A stretch of DNA of 64,000 bases, from the NCBI GenBank assembly GCA_032433765.1, contig JAVIAB010000160.1:20716115-20780114 (forward strand), in the 5' to 3' direction. Source of the stretch: Megaustenia siamemsis (Eukaryota; Mollusca; Gastropoda; Stylommatophora; Ariophantidae). The notes beneath the pieces are model-generated. The model was not told the origin of the DNA and did no database searches. It saw nothing but the letters and a program-made list of their open reading frames with translations. Position numbers and translations under genes: made by a program. Shown here piece by piece: positions 52,600-63,380 of the stretch; the stretch's first letter is position 1; each line of letters opens with the position of its first letter.

Positions 52600-53640
52600 C
52601 GAGGATGAGGATGCACGACGTCGATATGAACACAGATGGGAGTGTAAGACATCTCTATGACATGGCTACAGGCGAAGGGGATGGTTCAGAACAACAGCTG
52701 GGGTTCAACAAGACTGCTTCCTTTCTCTTATCTTATTCAACATCTTCTTGAAAAGATGTGTTAGAAAACTATACAAGTACTGTTAGAATATTACATAAGT
52801 ACTGTTATACGACTATATAAGTACTATTATACGACTATATAAGTACTGTTAGAAGACTTTCAAAGTGCTATTAGAAAACTATCAAAGTGCCGTTAGAAGA
52901 CAATAGAAGTACTGTTAGAAGACAATAAAAGTACTGTTAGAAGACAATAGAAGTACTGTTAGAAGACAATAAAAGTACTGTTAGAAGACAATAAAAGTAC
53001 TGTTAGAAGACAATAAAAGTACTGTTAGAAGACAATAGAAGTACTGTTAGAAGACAATAGAAGTACTGTTAGAAGACAATAAACGTACTGTTAGAAGACA
53101 ATAAAAGTACTGTTAGAAGACAATAAAAGTACTGTTAGAAGACAATAAAAGTACTGTTAGAAGACAATAGAAGTACTGTTAGAAGACAATAAAAGTACTG
53201 TTAGAAGACAATAAAAGTACTGTTAGAAGACAATAAAAGTACTGTTAGAAGACAATAGAAGTACTGTTAGAAGACAATATAAGTACTGTTAGAAGACAAT
53301 ATAAGTGCTGTTAGAAGACAATATAAGTGCTGTTAGAAGACAATATAAGTACTGTTAGAAGACAATATAAGTGCTGTTAGAAGACAATATAAGTACTGTT
53401 AGAAGACAATATAAGTGCTGTTAGAAGACTACCAGATAATATCAGTATTGGTGACAGAACTATTAATAATCTGCGGTTTGCTGATGGCGTTAGTGGGTTA
53501 GCAGGAACAGAACAAGAACTAACTGACCTGATACAACGGCTAGATAAAAAAAAACCTGGCGCATATGGCACGGAAATTAATGCTGAAAGAAAATTGATTA
53601 CTAATAACCCTAGGGGGCATTGTTGCAAAAATCAAAATAA
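52600..53640 (+). pseudogene. RT-K reverse transcriptase remnant containing a minisatellite
   Basis: Left of the array, FRTTAGVQQDCFLSLILFNI then FLKRCVRKL is a motif B region (usually GVRQGCLLSPTLFNIFLE). Right of it, DNISIGDRTINNLRFADGVS, GLAGTEQELTDLIQRLD and INAERKLITNN is the motif C region; the usual FADD reads FADG, so an active-site Asp is lost. In other LINEs these two blocks are about 20 to 30 residues apart; here about 650 bp of 22-bp units lie between them. Confidence 0.8.
52777..53430. repeat. 22-bp minisatellite, about 30 units
   Basis: Unit GTACTGTTAGAAGACAATAAAA with A/G and A/T variants at two positions. The first four units are more diverged (GTTATACGACTATATAA). The single-copy right flank CTGTTAGAAGACTACCAG, which reads in frame into the RT remnant, looks like the seed. 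Confidence 0.96.
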
Positions 53641-53730
53641 ATTGAGCAAGAGGCAGAAACAGTAATTGTCAGCTAAGAAGGCTTTAAGTTTAAAGTCCCA
53701 GGGTGAATAGCTCAGAGTACAGTAGCTCTT

Positions 53731-54248
53731 AGCCGCGATAACTCAGGGGTTCGTGAACTGCAAAGGACAAGAGGTAGGGTTCGATCCCAACCGACGGCTT
53801 CCGGGATCACCCAGCCTTAAATGGGTACCGGATTTTTTCTGGGAAAGTAAAGCGACGCGAGCGTAATACCGACTATATTACCCCAAAAAATCATGTGCTG
53901 AAGGTCTGTACAATTTATGGTCACTAACACCATATTCCCTATACGCCACTTGGCGTGACGGAGGCTCTTTACTTACTTTACTTACGGTTGGGATTTTTAT
54001 TTATGATTTCTCTCTGCGGCAACCACCCCTGGTATCAGCAGCGAGGCCCGGCTTGAAACGTCCTTTACTCATCAACGGAAAAAAAACATGAGTACCTCAG
54101 AAATCGGAGTTATCTGCCTGTGCGGCGAGGGACCCCTGTGCACACGGCTGCCAGGGAATAAATGGAATAACACGCAAAATTCAGTTCCTAGTATCTAGGG
54201 ACTTCGTCAGAGAAGAAAGCTGGCGAAAGCAACAACAACGTTACTTAG
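53731..54248 (+). mobile_element. Composite SINE1-SINE2 with 10-bp target duplication
   Basis: 53731-53985 is a nearly full SINE1 (head with GGTTCGATCCCAACCG, body to TTTACTTACTTTACTTAC). Directly after it, GGTTGGGATTTTTATTTATG starts SINE2 body sequence (GAGGCCCGGCTTGAAACGTC, TGCCTGTGCGGCGAGGG, GCACACGGCTGCCAGGGA) ending in CAACAACAACG. SINE2's own tRNA-like head is absent. AGTAGCTCTT flanks the whole unit at 53721-53730 and 54249-54258. Confidence 0.82.
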
Positions 54249-54258
54249 AGTAGCTCTT

Positions 54259-54519
54259 GCACTACTGAACGCTATTTCGAAAGCAAAAGGTTATTACTTT
54301 TGGTTCTAAAATTACGCTATTGTCCACCCTTGTTATGTCAATTTTTCTAACCCCTTCATTTACTATTTCAGTAGAACAACATAATAAAATACAAGTTATG
54401 GTGATTAAATGTTATCGCAAAGTTTTTGATATCTCTTTCTTATATTGTATCTAGAATAAAATGTTCGCCAAAGGATACAACAAGCAACCGGGCTGTTGAT
54501 AATCGTGTGACTATTGTGG
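54259..54519. other. No gene seen
   Basis: AT-rich sequence between the composite SINE and the next LINE. Confidence 0.45.
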
Positions 54520-55110
54520 AGAATATTAGGAAGTAAATCATCATTTTTTTTTTGGGCCGTGTAATAGGAATAGTGGAGGCAAAACGAGCACTATACAATA
54601 CAAGCTTCATCCCAACGTTGTGCTACCAATGCCAGACCTGGACCCTAGATGCAAGAACAATAAGAAAAATAACCTCTACAGAGATGAAATGTGTTAGACG
54701 AATGACAGGAAACAGTCTGAGGGATAAGATCAGAAATGAAGAACTGAGAAAAAAGCTAGGAATAGCCCCCGCCATAGAATATATAAGGAAACAACAGATA
54801 AAATGGTTTGGCCACGTGACAAGGCAGAAAGATCAAAACACAACACAACGAGCTTTCAACAAACGTTGTGAGAACACCAGACTCAAGGGTCGACCACGAA
54901 AAAGATGGGTCGATGGAATATTAGAAGCACTTGGAAACATAACAGCAGCAGAGGCGAAGAGAAGAGCAAAAGACCGCAAATTATATCTCCTCTCGACGCT
55001 GAAAGGCAAATGAGGAAGGATAGAAGAAGAAGAAGAAGTAATAGGAAGGGAACAGCTGGAATATATTGTGGCAACTAGAAATGTTGAGGGACGAAGAGAT
55101 AGAGGAAAAA
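54520..55110 (+). mobile_element. RTE-C LINE remnant split by RTE-B
   Basis: NIRK, SSFFFGPCNRK-type sequence at 54520-54570 resumes at 55048 with GNSWNIL-type frames matching REQLEYIVATRNVEGRRDRG, ending in a GGAAGGAAGGAAGG repeat. Confidence 0.78.
54571..55037 (+). mobile_element. RTE-B LINE, 5'-truncated, with 10-bp target duplication
   Basis: Frame 54552-55013 reads AKRALYNTSFIPTLCYQCQT, WTLDARTIRKITSTEMKCVR, RMTGNSLRDKIRNEELRKKL, IEYIRKQQIKWFGHVTRQKD, QNTTQRAFNKRCENTRLKGR, PRKRWVDGILEALGNITAA and RAKDRKLYLLSTLKGK without a break over its C-terminal 150 codons, then (GAA)n. Flanks GTAATAGGAA at 54561-54570 and 55038-55047 are identical. This is the best-preserved RTE-B copy in the window. 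Confidence 0.94.
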
Positions 55111-55119
55111 AAGGAAGGA

Positions 55120-56054
55120 AGGAAGGACTGAATAAACAAATATAATCAATTTTCCTGCATTCTTCTTGTAGCTATAATAAACACAACCCTAACTTTACAG
55201 CAGCATATACTATAATATGTTTAGAGACGTCACAAAAGAAATGTGCTGAATGTGTGTACGTCCTTGTGAGTTTGGGTGGGCCTATTCTCTCTTCTGTTAC
55301 AAAATTATATTAATTCCTAGTGGGAAGTCCCGGTTGTTGGGGAATATGGAGGCGAGATTGGCCTTTGTCAAATTGGCACGTAAAACTAATATTATACGGC
55401 CTGTGTTAAGCTGCTCTGTGGGAGAGAATCCGTTGCGTGGGGTGATGTGGTGGAAAGTAAGGGAGTTTGTGTGTGTGGATGGCAGAGAGGAAAGAGAAAA
55501 TGCAGAGGAATAAAGAAGGGGCATGCGGGTCAAGGTTGTTGTGAGTTATAATGAGTTGTGATGTGGATGGAGGTATTGGATGGAATGGAAGCGTTTCGGG
55601 TAATGTGGAATATACCAGATAATAAATGTTCTATTTGATATGATAAGAATGGATAGTGGGTGTGTTGGATTAGGCTGGTTTGTGGATGACCAGTAAGTGA
55701 ATGGATGTATGGATGAAACACAATGCGATTAAATCAATACAATAATAGACGAAATCATAATGAATTTATTTTTAAAATGTTGACATTATTAATTTATAAT
55801 TTGGAAATGAAATGCCAAATGTGACCAACAAACATGAGGGCTTAGGTCTGTGAAGTATGATGATCAGAGAGACATACAACTGTGATGAGAATAGAGTGGC
55901 TGATGAAGGACAAACAGATTGATTAGTATAGCGACAAATAGTCTGATAAATGGACAGATGATTTTGTTCTTTGATGTTGGGGGATTGACTGACAGATGGA
56001 AAGATGGATGTGTGGATTGATGGACGGGAGAATCAATAGATTAATAATGACATT
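55120..56054. other. No gene seen; loose ATGGATGGA repeats
   Basis: Contains degenerate TGGATGG motifs at about 55560-55710 and 55960-56045. No gene signature. Confidence 0.5.
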
Positions 56055-56385
56055 GATAAAGGTAAAGGTAAAGTACGAGACTTGAACCGGCGTCTTAGCA
56101 CGCGAGTATATACCCATATGTGCTCGGCCGCATATCCAGAAATGTTCGGATATTTCTGTATAGTGTAGCCTCAAGCATCGAAACTCAGATGCGAAGCGAC
56201 ATTCCTCACCTTCCCAGGATAATATACCCTGGTACCCATTTCTGCCAACGGCTGGGTCGACCGTGGGGGTATTTTTTTTTTTTTTTTATTCCAACCACGA
56301 GTACAATTCACACTGCTCCCAGCGGGAATTGAACACGGGTTGTCCGAACGTCGGTAGTCTAGTCGGCTAATCACATTGATGTATG
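56055..56385 (-). mobile_element. SINE3, nearly complete tRNA-derived element
   Basis: On the minus strand: tRNA-like head with A-box-like TTAGCCGACTAGACTACCG and B-box GTGTTCAATTCCCGCTGGG, then a T-rich linker (A run on this strand), body with GACCCAGCC, AAATGGGTACCAGGG, CCTGGGAAGGTGAGGAATG, and a 3' part CACATATGGGTATATAC, GCCGGTTCAAGTCTCGTAC ending in (TTTACC)n. ATGGGTACC and CTGGGAAGGT match in order with SINE1's ATGGGTACC and CTGGGAAAGT, suggesting a shared central domain. Confidence 0.8.
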
Positions 56386-57565
56386 GATGAATTGATTGAT
56401 GAATAGATGGCAAGATTGATGGATGGATGAATGAATAGATAACAAGATTGATGGTTGGATGAAAGAATAGATAACAAGATTGATGGATGGATGAATAGAT
56501 AACAAGATTGATGAATGGATGAATATATGACAAGATTGATGGATGAATGAATATATGACAAGATTGATGGATGGATGAATATATGACAAGATCGATGGAT
56601 GGATGAATAGATGACAAGATTGATGGATGGATGAATAGATGACAAGATTAAAGGATGGATGAATAGATGACAAGTTTGATGGATGGACGAATAGATGACA
56701 AGTTTGGTGGATTGATAAATATATGACAAGATTGATGGATGAATGGATGAATAGATGACAAGATTGATGGATGAATGGATGAATAGATTGAAAGATAGAT
56801 GAATAGATGGCAAGATTGATGGATGGATGGATGAATAGATGACAAGTTTTATGGATGAATGAATAGATGGTAAGATTGATGAATAGATGAATAGATGGTA
56901 AGACTGATGAATAGATGGTAAGATTGATGAATAGATGGTAAGATTGATGAATAGATGAATAGATGGTAAGATTGATGAATAGATGAATAGATGGTAAGAT
57001 TGATGAATAGATGAATAGATGGTAAGCTTGATGAATAGATGAATAGATGAATAGATGGTAAGATTGATGAATAGATGAATAGATGGTAAGATTGATGAAT
57101 AGATGGTAAGATTGATGAATAGATGAATAGATGGTAAGATTGATGAATGGATGAATAGATGGTAAGATTGATGAATAGATGAATAGATGGTAAGATTGAT
57201 GAATAGATGAATAGATGGTAAGATTGAGGAATAGATGAATAGATGAATAGATGGTAAGATTGATGAATAGATGAATAGATGGTAAGATTGATGAATAGAT
57301 GAATAGATGAATAGATGGTAAGATTGATGAATAGATGAATAGATGAATAGATGGTAAGATTGATGAATAGATGAATAGATGGTAAGATTGATGAATAGAT
57401 GAATAGATGGTAAGATTGATGAATAGATGAATAGATGGTAAGATTGATGAATAGATGGTAAGATTGATGAATAGATGAATAGATGGTAAGATTGATGAAT
57501 GGATGAATAGATGGTAAGATTGATGAATAGATGAATAGATGGTAAGATTGATGAATGGATGAAGT
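56386..57565. repeat. Minisatellite of GATGAATAGATGGTAAGATT units, 20-34 bp
   Basis: Units combine a 20-bp core ATTGATGAATAGATGGTAAG with zero, one or two additional GATGAATA 8-bp steps. The left part (56386-56880) has a different version (GACAAGATTGATGGATGG). The 418-codon minus-strand frame, the longest in the window, is purely this repeat (SIHQSYHLFIY) and not a gene. Confidence 0.95.
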
Positions 57566-57814
57566 CATTTAAGAAGGAATCAATGATTAGGCAACCTTTC
57601 ATCCAATAAAGATTGCATGACAAAATGACTCAACAGCGCATTTTCTATTCAATGTAAGTGCACGAGACACAGGCATTACGTGCAGTATTGACCTCCAGCA
57701 CTAACTTTAAGCAGATATTCAGGACTGTGTGAATACATGAATACACGGGGGATCATGTCTGTGAAAGTGGAGTGAGGAAAGCATTTTTGGAGTAGTTAGG
57801 ATTGTACTCAAGGC
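57566..57814. other. No gene seen
   Basis: Unique-looking sequence. Confidence 0.45.
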
Positions 57815-58045
57815 ACTGGCTCTATATAACATTTAAGAACTCTTTTTCTTGGTGCTATTGTCAAAAATGGATTGCATAGTATCTTCCTCATTTTTTGGAA
57901 ATCTGCTTTTGCCTGAGCCATTCTACATCTCACCTCTTTTGTACACCTTTCGTCTGAGGTTAACAAAGTTCCCAAATATTTAAATTCATTTACCTGTTTT
58001 AATATTGTTCCACTTGTCTTTATTTTGCGCTGAGGTAATGTCAAA
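57815..58045 (-). mobile_element. RTE-C LINE internal fragment
   Basis: Frame reads IKTSGTILKQVNEFKYLGTL, LTSDERCTKEVRCRMAQAKA, DFQKMRKILCNPFLTIAPRK and RVLKCYIEPV without a stop. Neither the RT core nor the C-terminus is present, so both ends are missing. Confidence 0.85.
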
Positions 58046-58054
58046 ATATATTGG

Positions 58055-58155
58055 AGACATCATTACAGTATCATAAAAGAGACATCATTACAGTATCATA
58101 AAAGAGACATCATTACAGTATCATAAACGAGACATCATTACAATATCCTAAAAGA
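58055..58155. repeat. 26-bp repeat, four units
   Basis: Unit GAGACATCATTACAGTATCATAAAAG. Confidence 0.92.
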
Positions 58156-58329
58156 TGTGGCCGACCCGCCAAATTGTTGTTCTCCAATTCAGGAGATCAC
58201 GTGGGTTTGATTCACAGAAGGGTTCATTTTAATTTTTTCCACTTGCCGAACACAGCATGGTTATAGGACATGCTGCCTTTTTACTAAAGTTCTGTATTCT
58301 CGTCGAGTAGATAAGCAGAAATTGGATAT
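58156..58329. other. No gene seen; possible tRNA-like trace
   Basis: GGAGATCACGTGGGTTTGATTC might be a degraded B-box (GGGTTTGATTC) of a SINE; too weak to assign. Confidence 0.3.
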
Positions 58330-59290
58330 ATGCCGGAGAGATAGTTTTATTGTATAAAAGAGAGCTTTACTATTACATAAAGGATAGTTTTATTGTTGTA
58401 TAAATGAGAGTTTTACTATTATATAAAAGATAGTTTTATTGTTGTATAAAAGAGAGCTTAATTGTTATGTAAAAGAGCGCTTTACTGTTAAATAAAAGAC
58501 ATCGTTAGTGTTGTATAAAAAAGAGCTTTACCGTTATCAAAATGACAGCTTTATTGTTATATAAAAGAGCGCTTTACTGTTATATAAAAGAGCGCTTTAT
58601 TGCAATATGAAAGATAGTTAATTCTTATATAAGAGAGCTTTATTGTTATATAAAAACAGTTAATTATTACATACAAGAGAGCTTTATTGTCATATAAAAG
58701 ACAGTTAATTATTATATAAAAGAGAGCTTTATTGTTATATAAAAGACAGTTAATTATTATATAAAAGAGAGCTTTATTGTCATATAAAAGACAGTTAATT
58801 ATTATATAAAAGAGAGCTTTATTGTTATATAAAAGACAGTTAATTATTATATAAAAGAGAGCTTTATTGTTATATAAAAGACAGTTAATTATTATATAAA
58901 AGAGAGCTTTATTGCTATATAAAAGACAGTTTTATTGTTATATAAAAGACAGTTAATTATTATATAAAAGAGAGCTTTATTGCTATATAAAAGAGAGCTT
59001 TATTGTTATATAAAAGACAGTTAATTATTATATAAAAGAGAGCTTTATTGTCATATAAAAGACAGTTAATTATTATATAAAAGAGAGCTTTATTGTTATA
59101 TAAAAGACAGTTAATTATTATATAAAAGAAAGCTTTATTGCTATATAAAAGACAGTTTTATTGTTATATAAACGAGAGCTTTACTGTTATAAAAAGGCAG
59201 CTTTATTGTTATATAAAGGAGCACTTTATTGCAATATGAAAGATATTTAATTGTTATATAAAAGAGCTTTATTCTTATATATATATATAT
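58330..59290. repeat. 45-bp higher-order minisatellite of ~22-bp half units
   Basis: Regular middle part: TTAATTATTATATAAAAGAG, AGCTTTATTGTTATATAAAA, GACAG. Each half contains TTATATAAAAGA. Flanks (58330-58620 and 59150-59400) are single irregular half units, again an older short-unit array in which a dimer later spread. Confidence 0.94.
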
Positions 59291-59399
59291 ACAGAAATTT
59301 ATTGTTTTATAAATGAAAGTTCACTGTTATGTAAAAGAAAGTTTTATTATTACATTAAGAGATATTGTTATTATTATATAAACGTTAGTTTTATTATTT

Positions 59400-60284
59400 T
59401 TTAAAATTCATTAATACTTTGATTTTTAAGTAGAAATAATGTTTTCAGCAGAATTGACAAACACAGTTTGCACAGGCGAGATGTCGTAATACAATTTTAG
59501 AAATATTAATATTATCAAGCTAAAAACAAGCCCTCTGCACTACAGATACAAGGAGCTGATATAACAAATAACAACACAACTGAGATCTCTAACAGCTTGC
59601 GTTCTTCCTGTAGGGACATAAAACTGTGAAATGTGATCTTTGCAACAATAAATATGTTTTTATTTAAATTGCTGGACAGAGAAACAACATCTGTGAACAT
59701 TTACGGTCTTTTTTAAATTCATGGTTTCATCAAGAAATATGCTAACCCTCTGTTGGGTGGTTTAGTTTATCGGAGAATTAGTGCAAATAAATTCAAATAT
59801 CTGGATAGTTTGTTGAACAATATGACAATAAGAATACAGCATAGATAAATTAACGCTTTCCGTATATTTCGACACGCCAAGCGCCATGCCAATTACGGTC
59901 ATGTACGTTTAGCTACACAATGCGTCACCTTAATTTGATTCGTTTAGTATGTCACCAAACCATATTATTTTTATATGTCTTGTATCATCTTGGTATTGGT
60001 GAAGTATAACTCCTTGTTTAATTATCAAAAATTATATATACAAAATATTAAGCGTTAGATAAATATAGACATGTAGATTTAATATTTCTACACACGGAAA
60101 AACATGTTGTCTTTGAAATTTCTACAACTAAATTGATAAAAACCTTCCGTTATCAAAAAGTTATCATACACTGTCAAGTGGTTCAGGTTGTATAAATCAA
60201 TATAACTAAAACAGAGAAATCACAAATAAAAAAAGCACATTTTCACACAGGCTTTATTTCAGCGTCTTGCTATCGGTGATGTCA
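59400..60284. other. No gene seen
   Basis: Unique AT-rich sequence; a 61-codon minus frame at 59515-59700 has no family signature. Confidence 0.5.
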
Positions 60285-60475
60285 GAATAGGAAATTAGAT
60301 TCAAGAACGATCAATAAGGTACATGCCAACGAAATGAGATCAGGCAGACTCATCGTGGAAATCTGGATAATAGCCACGTTAAGAAGTGACCAGCTAAGAA
60401 GAAAGGGGATAAAGAAACAAGCGACGAATTGGTTTGACCACGTGACAAGACAAAGAAAGTAATCATGCTCCACAT
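60285..60475 (+). mobile_element. Highly degraded RTE-B LINE scrap
   Basis: RTINKVHANEMRSG, LRSDQLRRKGIKKQATNWFD and HVTRQRK parallel the RTE-B blocks RTIRKIT, LRKKLGI, KQQIKWFGHVTRQK. Confidence 0.6.
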
Positions 60476-60659
60476 ATCTATCAACAAACACCGTGTAAAG
60501 AACAAAATAAATGACTTGGTTGTTTGGTTATAGACAAAAGCAAATAGCCGTGCAATCAACAACGTGCAATCAACAATCGCGGCATAAACAATATTAAACG
60601 ACGTGACAAGGCAAACGCTAACAACCGTGACGCAAGAAGACATCAACACATGCTACGTA

Positions 60660-61075
60660 TGTCATAGTAAAAAATACGTAGGGTCACCTTTGTCTACGTA
60701 CCTAGACATGCGGAAGTACGGGGAAATGAAAGAGCGGACAGGTTGGCTAGCTTCGCTGTTGTTGAAGACGGTGAACCAATGGATCGGGCGTACTTCATCA
60801 ATGTCCACCGAGGTGTGGGAAGGGCACAGGACTTCCACAACCATGAGTCCACGTCACTTCTTCGGATGAAAGAGATGGGAGTTAAGATGGGAGTTAAGAT
60901 GGGCGCAGCCAGAAACGAGAAACTTAGTGGGCTTATGAGAAGACTTATCAACCAACACAGAACTGGGGTTGTTCGTCGCTGGACACTGCGGGACTAGCTG
61001 GGGAGGGGATCTGAGCACATATGGACATGTTCAGCGTGCAATGATGATGACTCGCAAATAATTTAATAACTGAAT
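60660..61075 (+). mobile_element. C-terminal RNase H-linked module of another LINE, copy 2
   Basis: One frame reads VTFVYVPRHAEVRGNERADR, LASFAVVEDGEPMDRAYFIN, VHRGVGRAQDFHN, STSLLRMKEMGVKMGVKM, ARNEKLSGLMRRLINQHRTG, VVRRWTLRD then stop, LGRGSEHIWTCSACNDDD. HAEVRGNERAD is the last conserved block of RNase H domains and keeps its Asp. A short in-frame GVKM duplication is present. Matches copy 1 at 41885-42215. Confidence 0.75.
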
Positions 61076-61394
61076 AACTCATAACACGCTCCGTAAACAA
61101 CAGAACACATCATCGGGATGGAGACAGAAATAAACCTAGAAACAGTCCGACATTTGACAGCAAAATTGGGAATCTCAGAATCAAGACGCCTTGAACCATC
61201 ATTCATATAAATTTATCATGGTCAAGTTAAAAGAAAAAGGCAATAAATAAAAAAGATAAGACAAGGATGATGTTGAACAAACCAACACGTTTTTAACAGA
61301 CCAAAGTTGCCATCGTTGGTTTATGCAAAACAAAAAAGAAAAAAAAACGAGGTAAAAGTAAACACTGAGAAGTCACCACAGAGAAAAAGGATAA
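61076..61394. other. No gene seen
   Basis: Unique AT-rich flank of the array. Confidence 0.45.
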
Positions 61395-62800
61395 TAATTA
61401 ACACCAACATCATAGATTTAACAAAAGGTAAATCACAAACATCATAGATTTAACAAAAGGTAAAGCACAAACATCATAGATTTAACAAAAGGTAAAGCAC
61501 AAACATAATAGATTTAACAAGGTAAAGCACAAACATCATAGATTTAACAAAAGGTAAAGCACAAACATCATAGATTTAACAAAGGTAAAGCACAAACATC
61601 ATAGATTTAACAAAGGTAAAGCACAAACATCATAGATTTAACAAAAGGTAAAGCACAAACATCATAGATTTAACAAAAGGTAAAGCACAAACATCATAGA
61701 TTTAACAAAGGTAAAGCACAAACATCATAGATTTAACAAAGGTAAAGCACACACATCATAGATTTAACAAAAGGTAAAGCACACACATCATAGATTTAAC
61801 AAAAGGTAAAGCACAAACATCATAGATTTAACAAAAGGTAAAGCACAAACATCATAGATTTAACAAAAGGTAAAGTACAAACATAATAGATTTAACAAAG
61901 GTAAAGCACAAACATCATAGATTTAACAAAAGGTAAATCACAAACATCATAGATTTAACAACAGGTAAATCACAAACAAATGTACAACTGAAATAAATAA
62001 AAGAATTGGTATGGCAAAAAGTAATTTTAATGCCATGAAAAATATACTAACATCAAAACAAATAATATCAGGGCTAATAACTAAGAATAGCAAAATGTTA
62101 CATCTTCTCAATATTCCTGTACGGTGCAGAAACATGGATATTAGACAACAAAACAAAACAGAAAATTGAAGCCTTTGAAATGTGGATTTATAGAAGAGTA
62201 GGTAGAATTGGATGGAAAGAAAAGAAAACAAACGAGGAAGTTTTAAAACAACTAAAAATGAAAAGAGAACTACTGAACACAATTAGAACAAGACAAACGA
62301 AATGTTTGGGGGTCATGTTAAAAGACACAACAGCCTAATAAAAAGTAATATTGGAAGTAGTATTGGAAATACAAGGTAAAATAGGCAGAGGCAGACCAAG
62401 ACTAACATGGACGAGTAACATCAAAAGATGGACAAGTCAGCCTTTGACAATCTGCACCATCAAAGCAAGAGACAGAGTGCAATGGCGCTCCATGGTAGCT
62501 AACCTTCGATGCGGAGACGGCACTCAATGATGATGAAAGCACAAACATTATAGATTTAACAAAGGGTAAAGCACAAACATTATAGATTTAACAAAGGGTA
62601 AAACATCAACATTATAGATTTAACAAACGGTAAAGCGCCAATATTATAGATTTAACAAAAGGTAAAACATCAACATTATAGATTTAACAAACGGTAAAGC
62701 GCCAATATTATAGATTTAACAAAAGGTAAAACATCAACATTATAAATTTAACAAACGGTAAAGCGCCAATATTATAGATTTAACAAAAGGTAAAAGTAGT
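61395..62800. repeat. 31-32-bp minisatellite interrupted by a LINE
   Basis: Unit AAAGCACAAACATCATAGAT then TTAACAAAAGGT, about 18 units on the left of the LINE. Eight or so units on its right show a different consensus (AAACATCAACATTATAGATT, and AAAGCGCCAATATTATAG in a 62-bp dimer). Confidence 0.95.
61978..62538 (+). mobile_element. RTE-A LINE, 5'-truncated, inserted in the array
   Basis: CTTEINKRIGMAKSNFNAMK, NILTSKQIISG, LYGAETWILDNKTKQKIEAF, MWIYRRVGRIGWKEKKTNEE, LNTIRTRQTKCLGVML-type, RPRLTWTSNIKRWTSQPLTI and RCGDGTQ with an ATGATGA tail. Small indels break the frame twice. Flanks AAATCACAAAC and AAAGCACAAAC could be a target duplication but are also array sequence. Confidence 0.92.
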
Positions 62801-62995
62801 AATTTATGATGTAATGATATTTATTTAATGTTAAGTACTGGTAATATCACACTGTTGTGCCTCATCCATTCAATAATACAGCACGCTTCACAATATACTA
62901 CTGAAGTAACGCATAACGGAGCTTATGGAAGATTGTATTCTACTATGGAGTTTTGAACTTTCAACATGGAATCATAATCATTGTCCTTACCTTGA
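62801..62995. other. No gene seen
   Basis: Unique spacer between two arrays. Confidence 0.45.
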
Positions 62996-63380
62996 CAACA
63001 TTGAAAAGGCATATTTTGATGCCCGTGAGAACAGTTCAAAGACAAGAAGACAACATTGAAAAGGCATATTTTGATGCCCGTGAGAACAGTTCAAAGACAA
63101 GAAGACAGCATTTAAAAGACATATTTTGATGCCCGTGAGAACAGTTCAAAGACAAGAAGACAACATTGAAAAGGCATATTTTGATGCCCGTGAGAACAGT
63201 TCAAAGACAAGAAGACAACATTGAAAAGGCATATTTTGATGCCCGTGAGAACAGTTCAAAGACAAGAAGACAACATTGAAAAGACATATTTTGATGCCCG
63301 TGAGAACAGTTCAAAGACAAGAAGACAACATTGAAAAGGCATATTTTGATGCCCGTGAGAACAGTTCAAAGACAAGAAGA
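62996..63380. repeat. 55-bp minisatellite, seven near-identical units
   Basis: Unit CAACATTGAAAAGGCATATT, TTGATGCCCGTGAGAACAGT, TCAAAGACAAGAAGA, exactly 55 bp each. Only the third unit (CAGCATTTAAAAGACATATT) and the sixth (AAGACATATT) differ noticeably. Confidence 0.96.

Noticed and set aside
56367..57623. 418-codon minus-strand open frame (longest in the window)
   Set aside because: Entirely a translation of the GATGAATAGATGG minisatellite; several other frames on the same array are also open.
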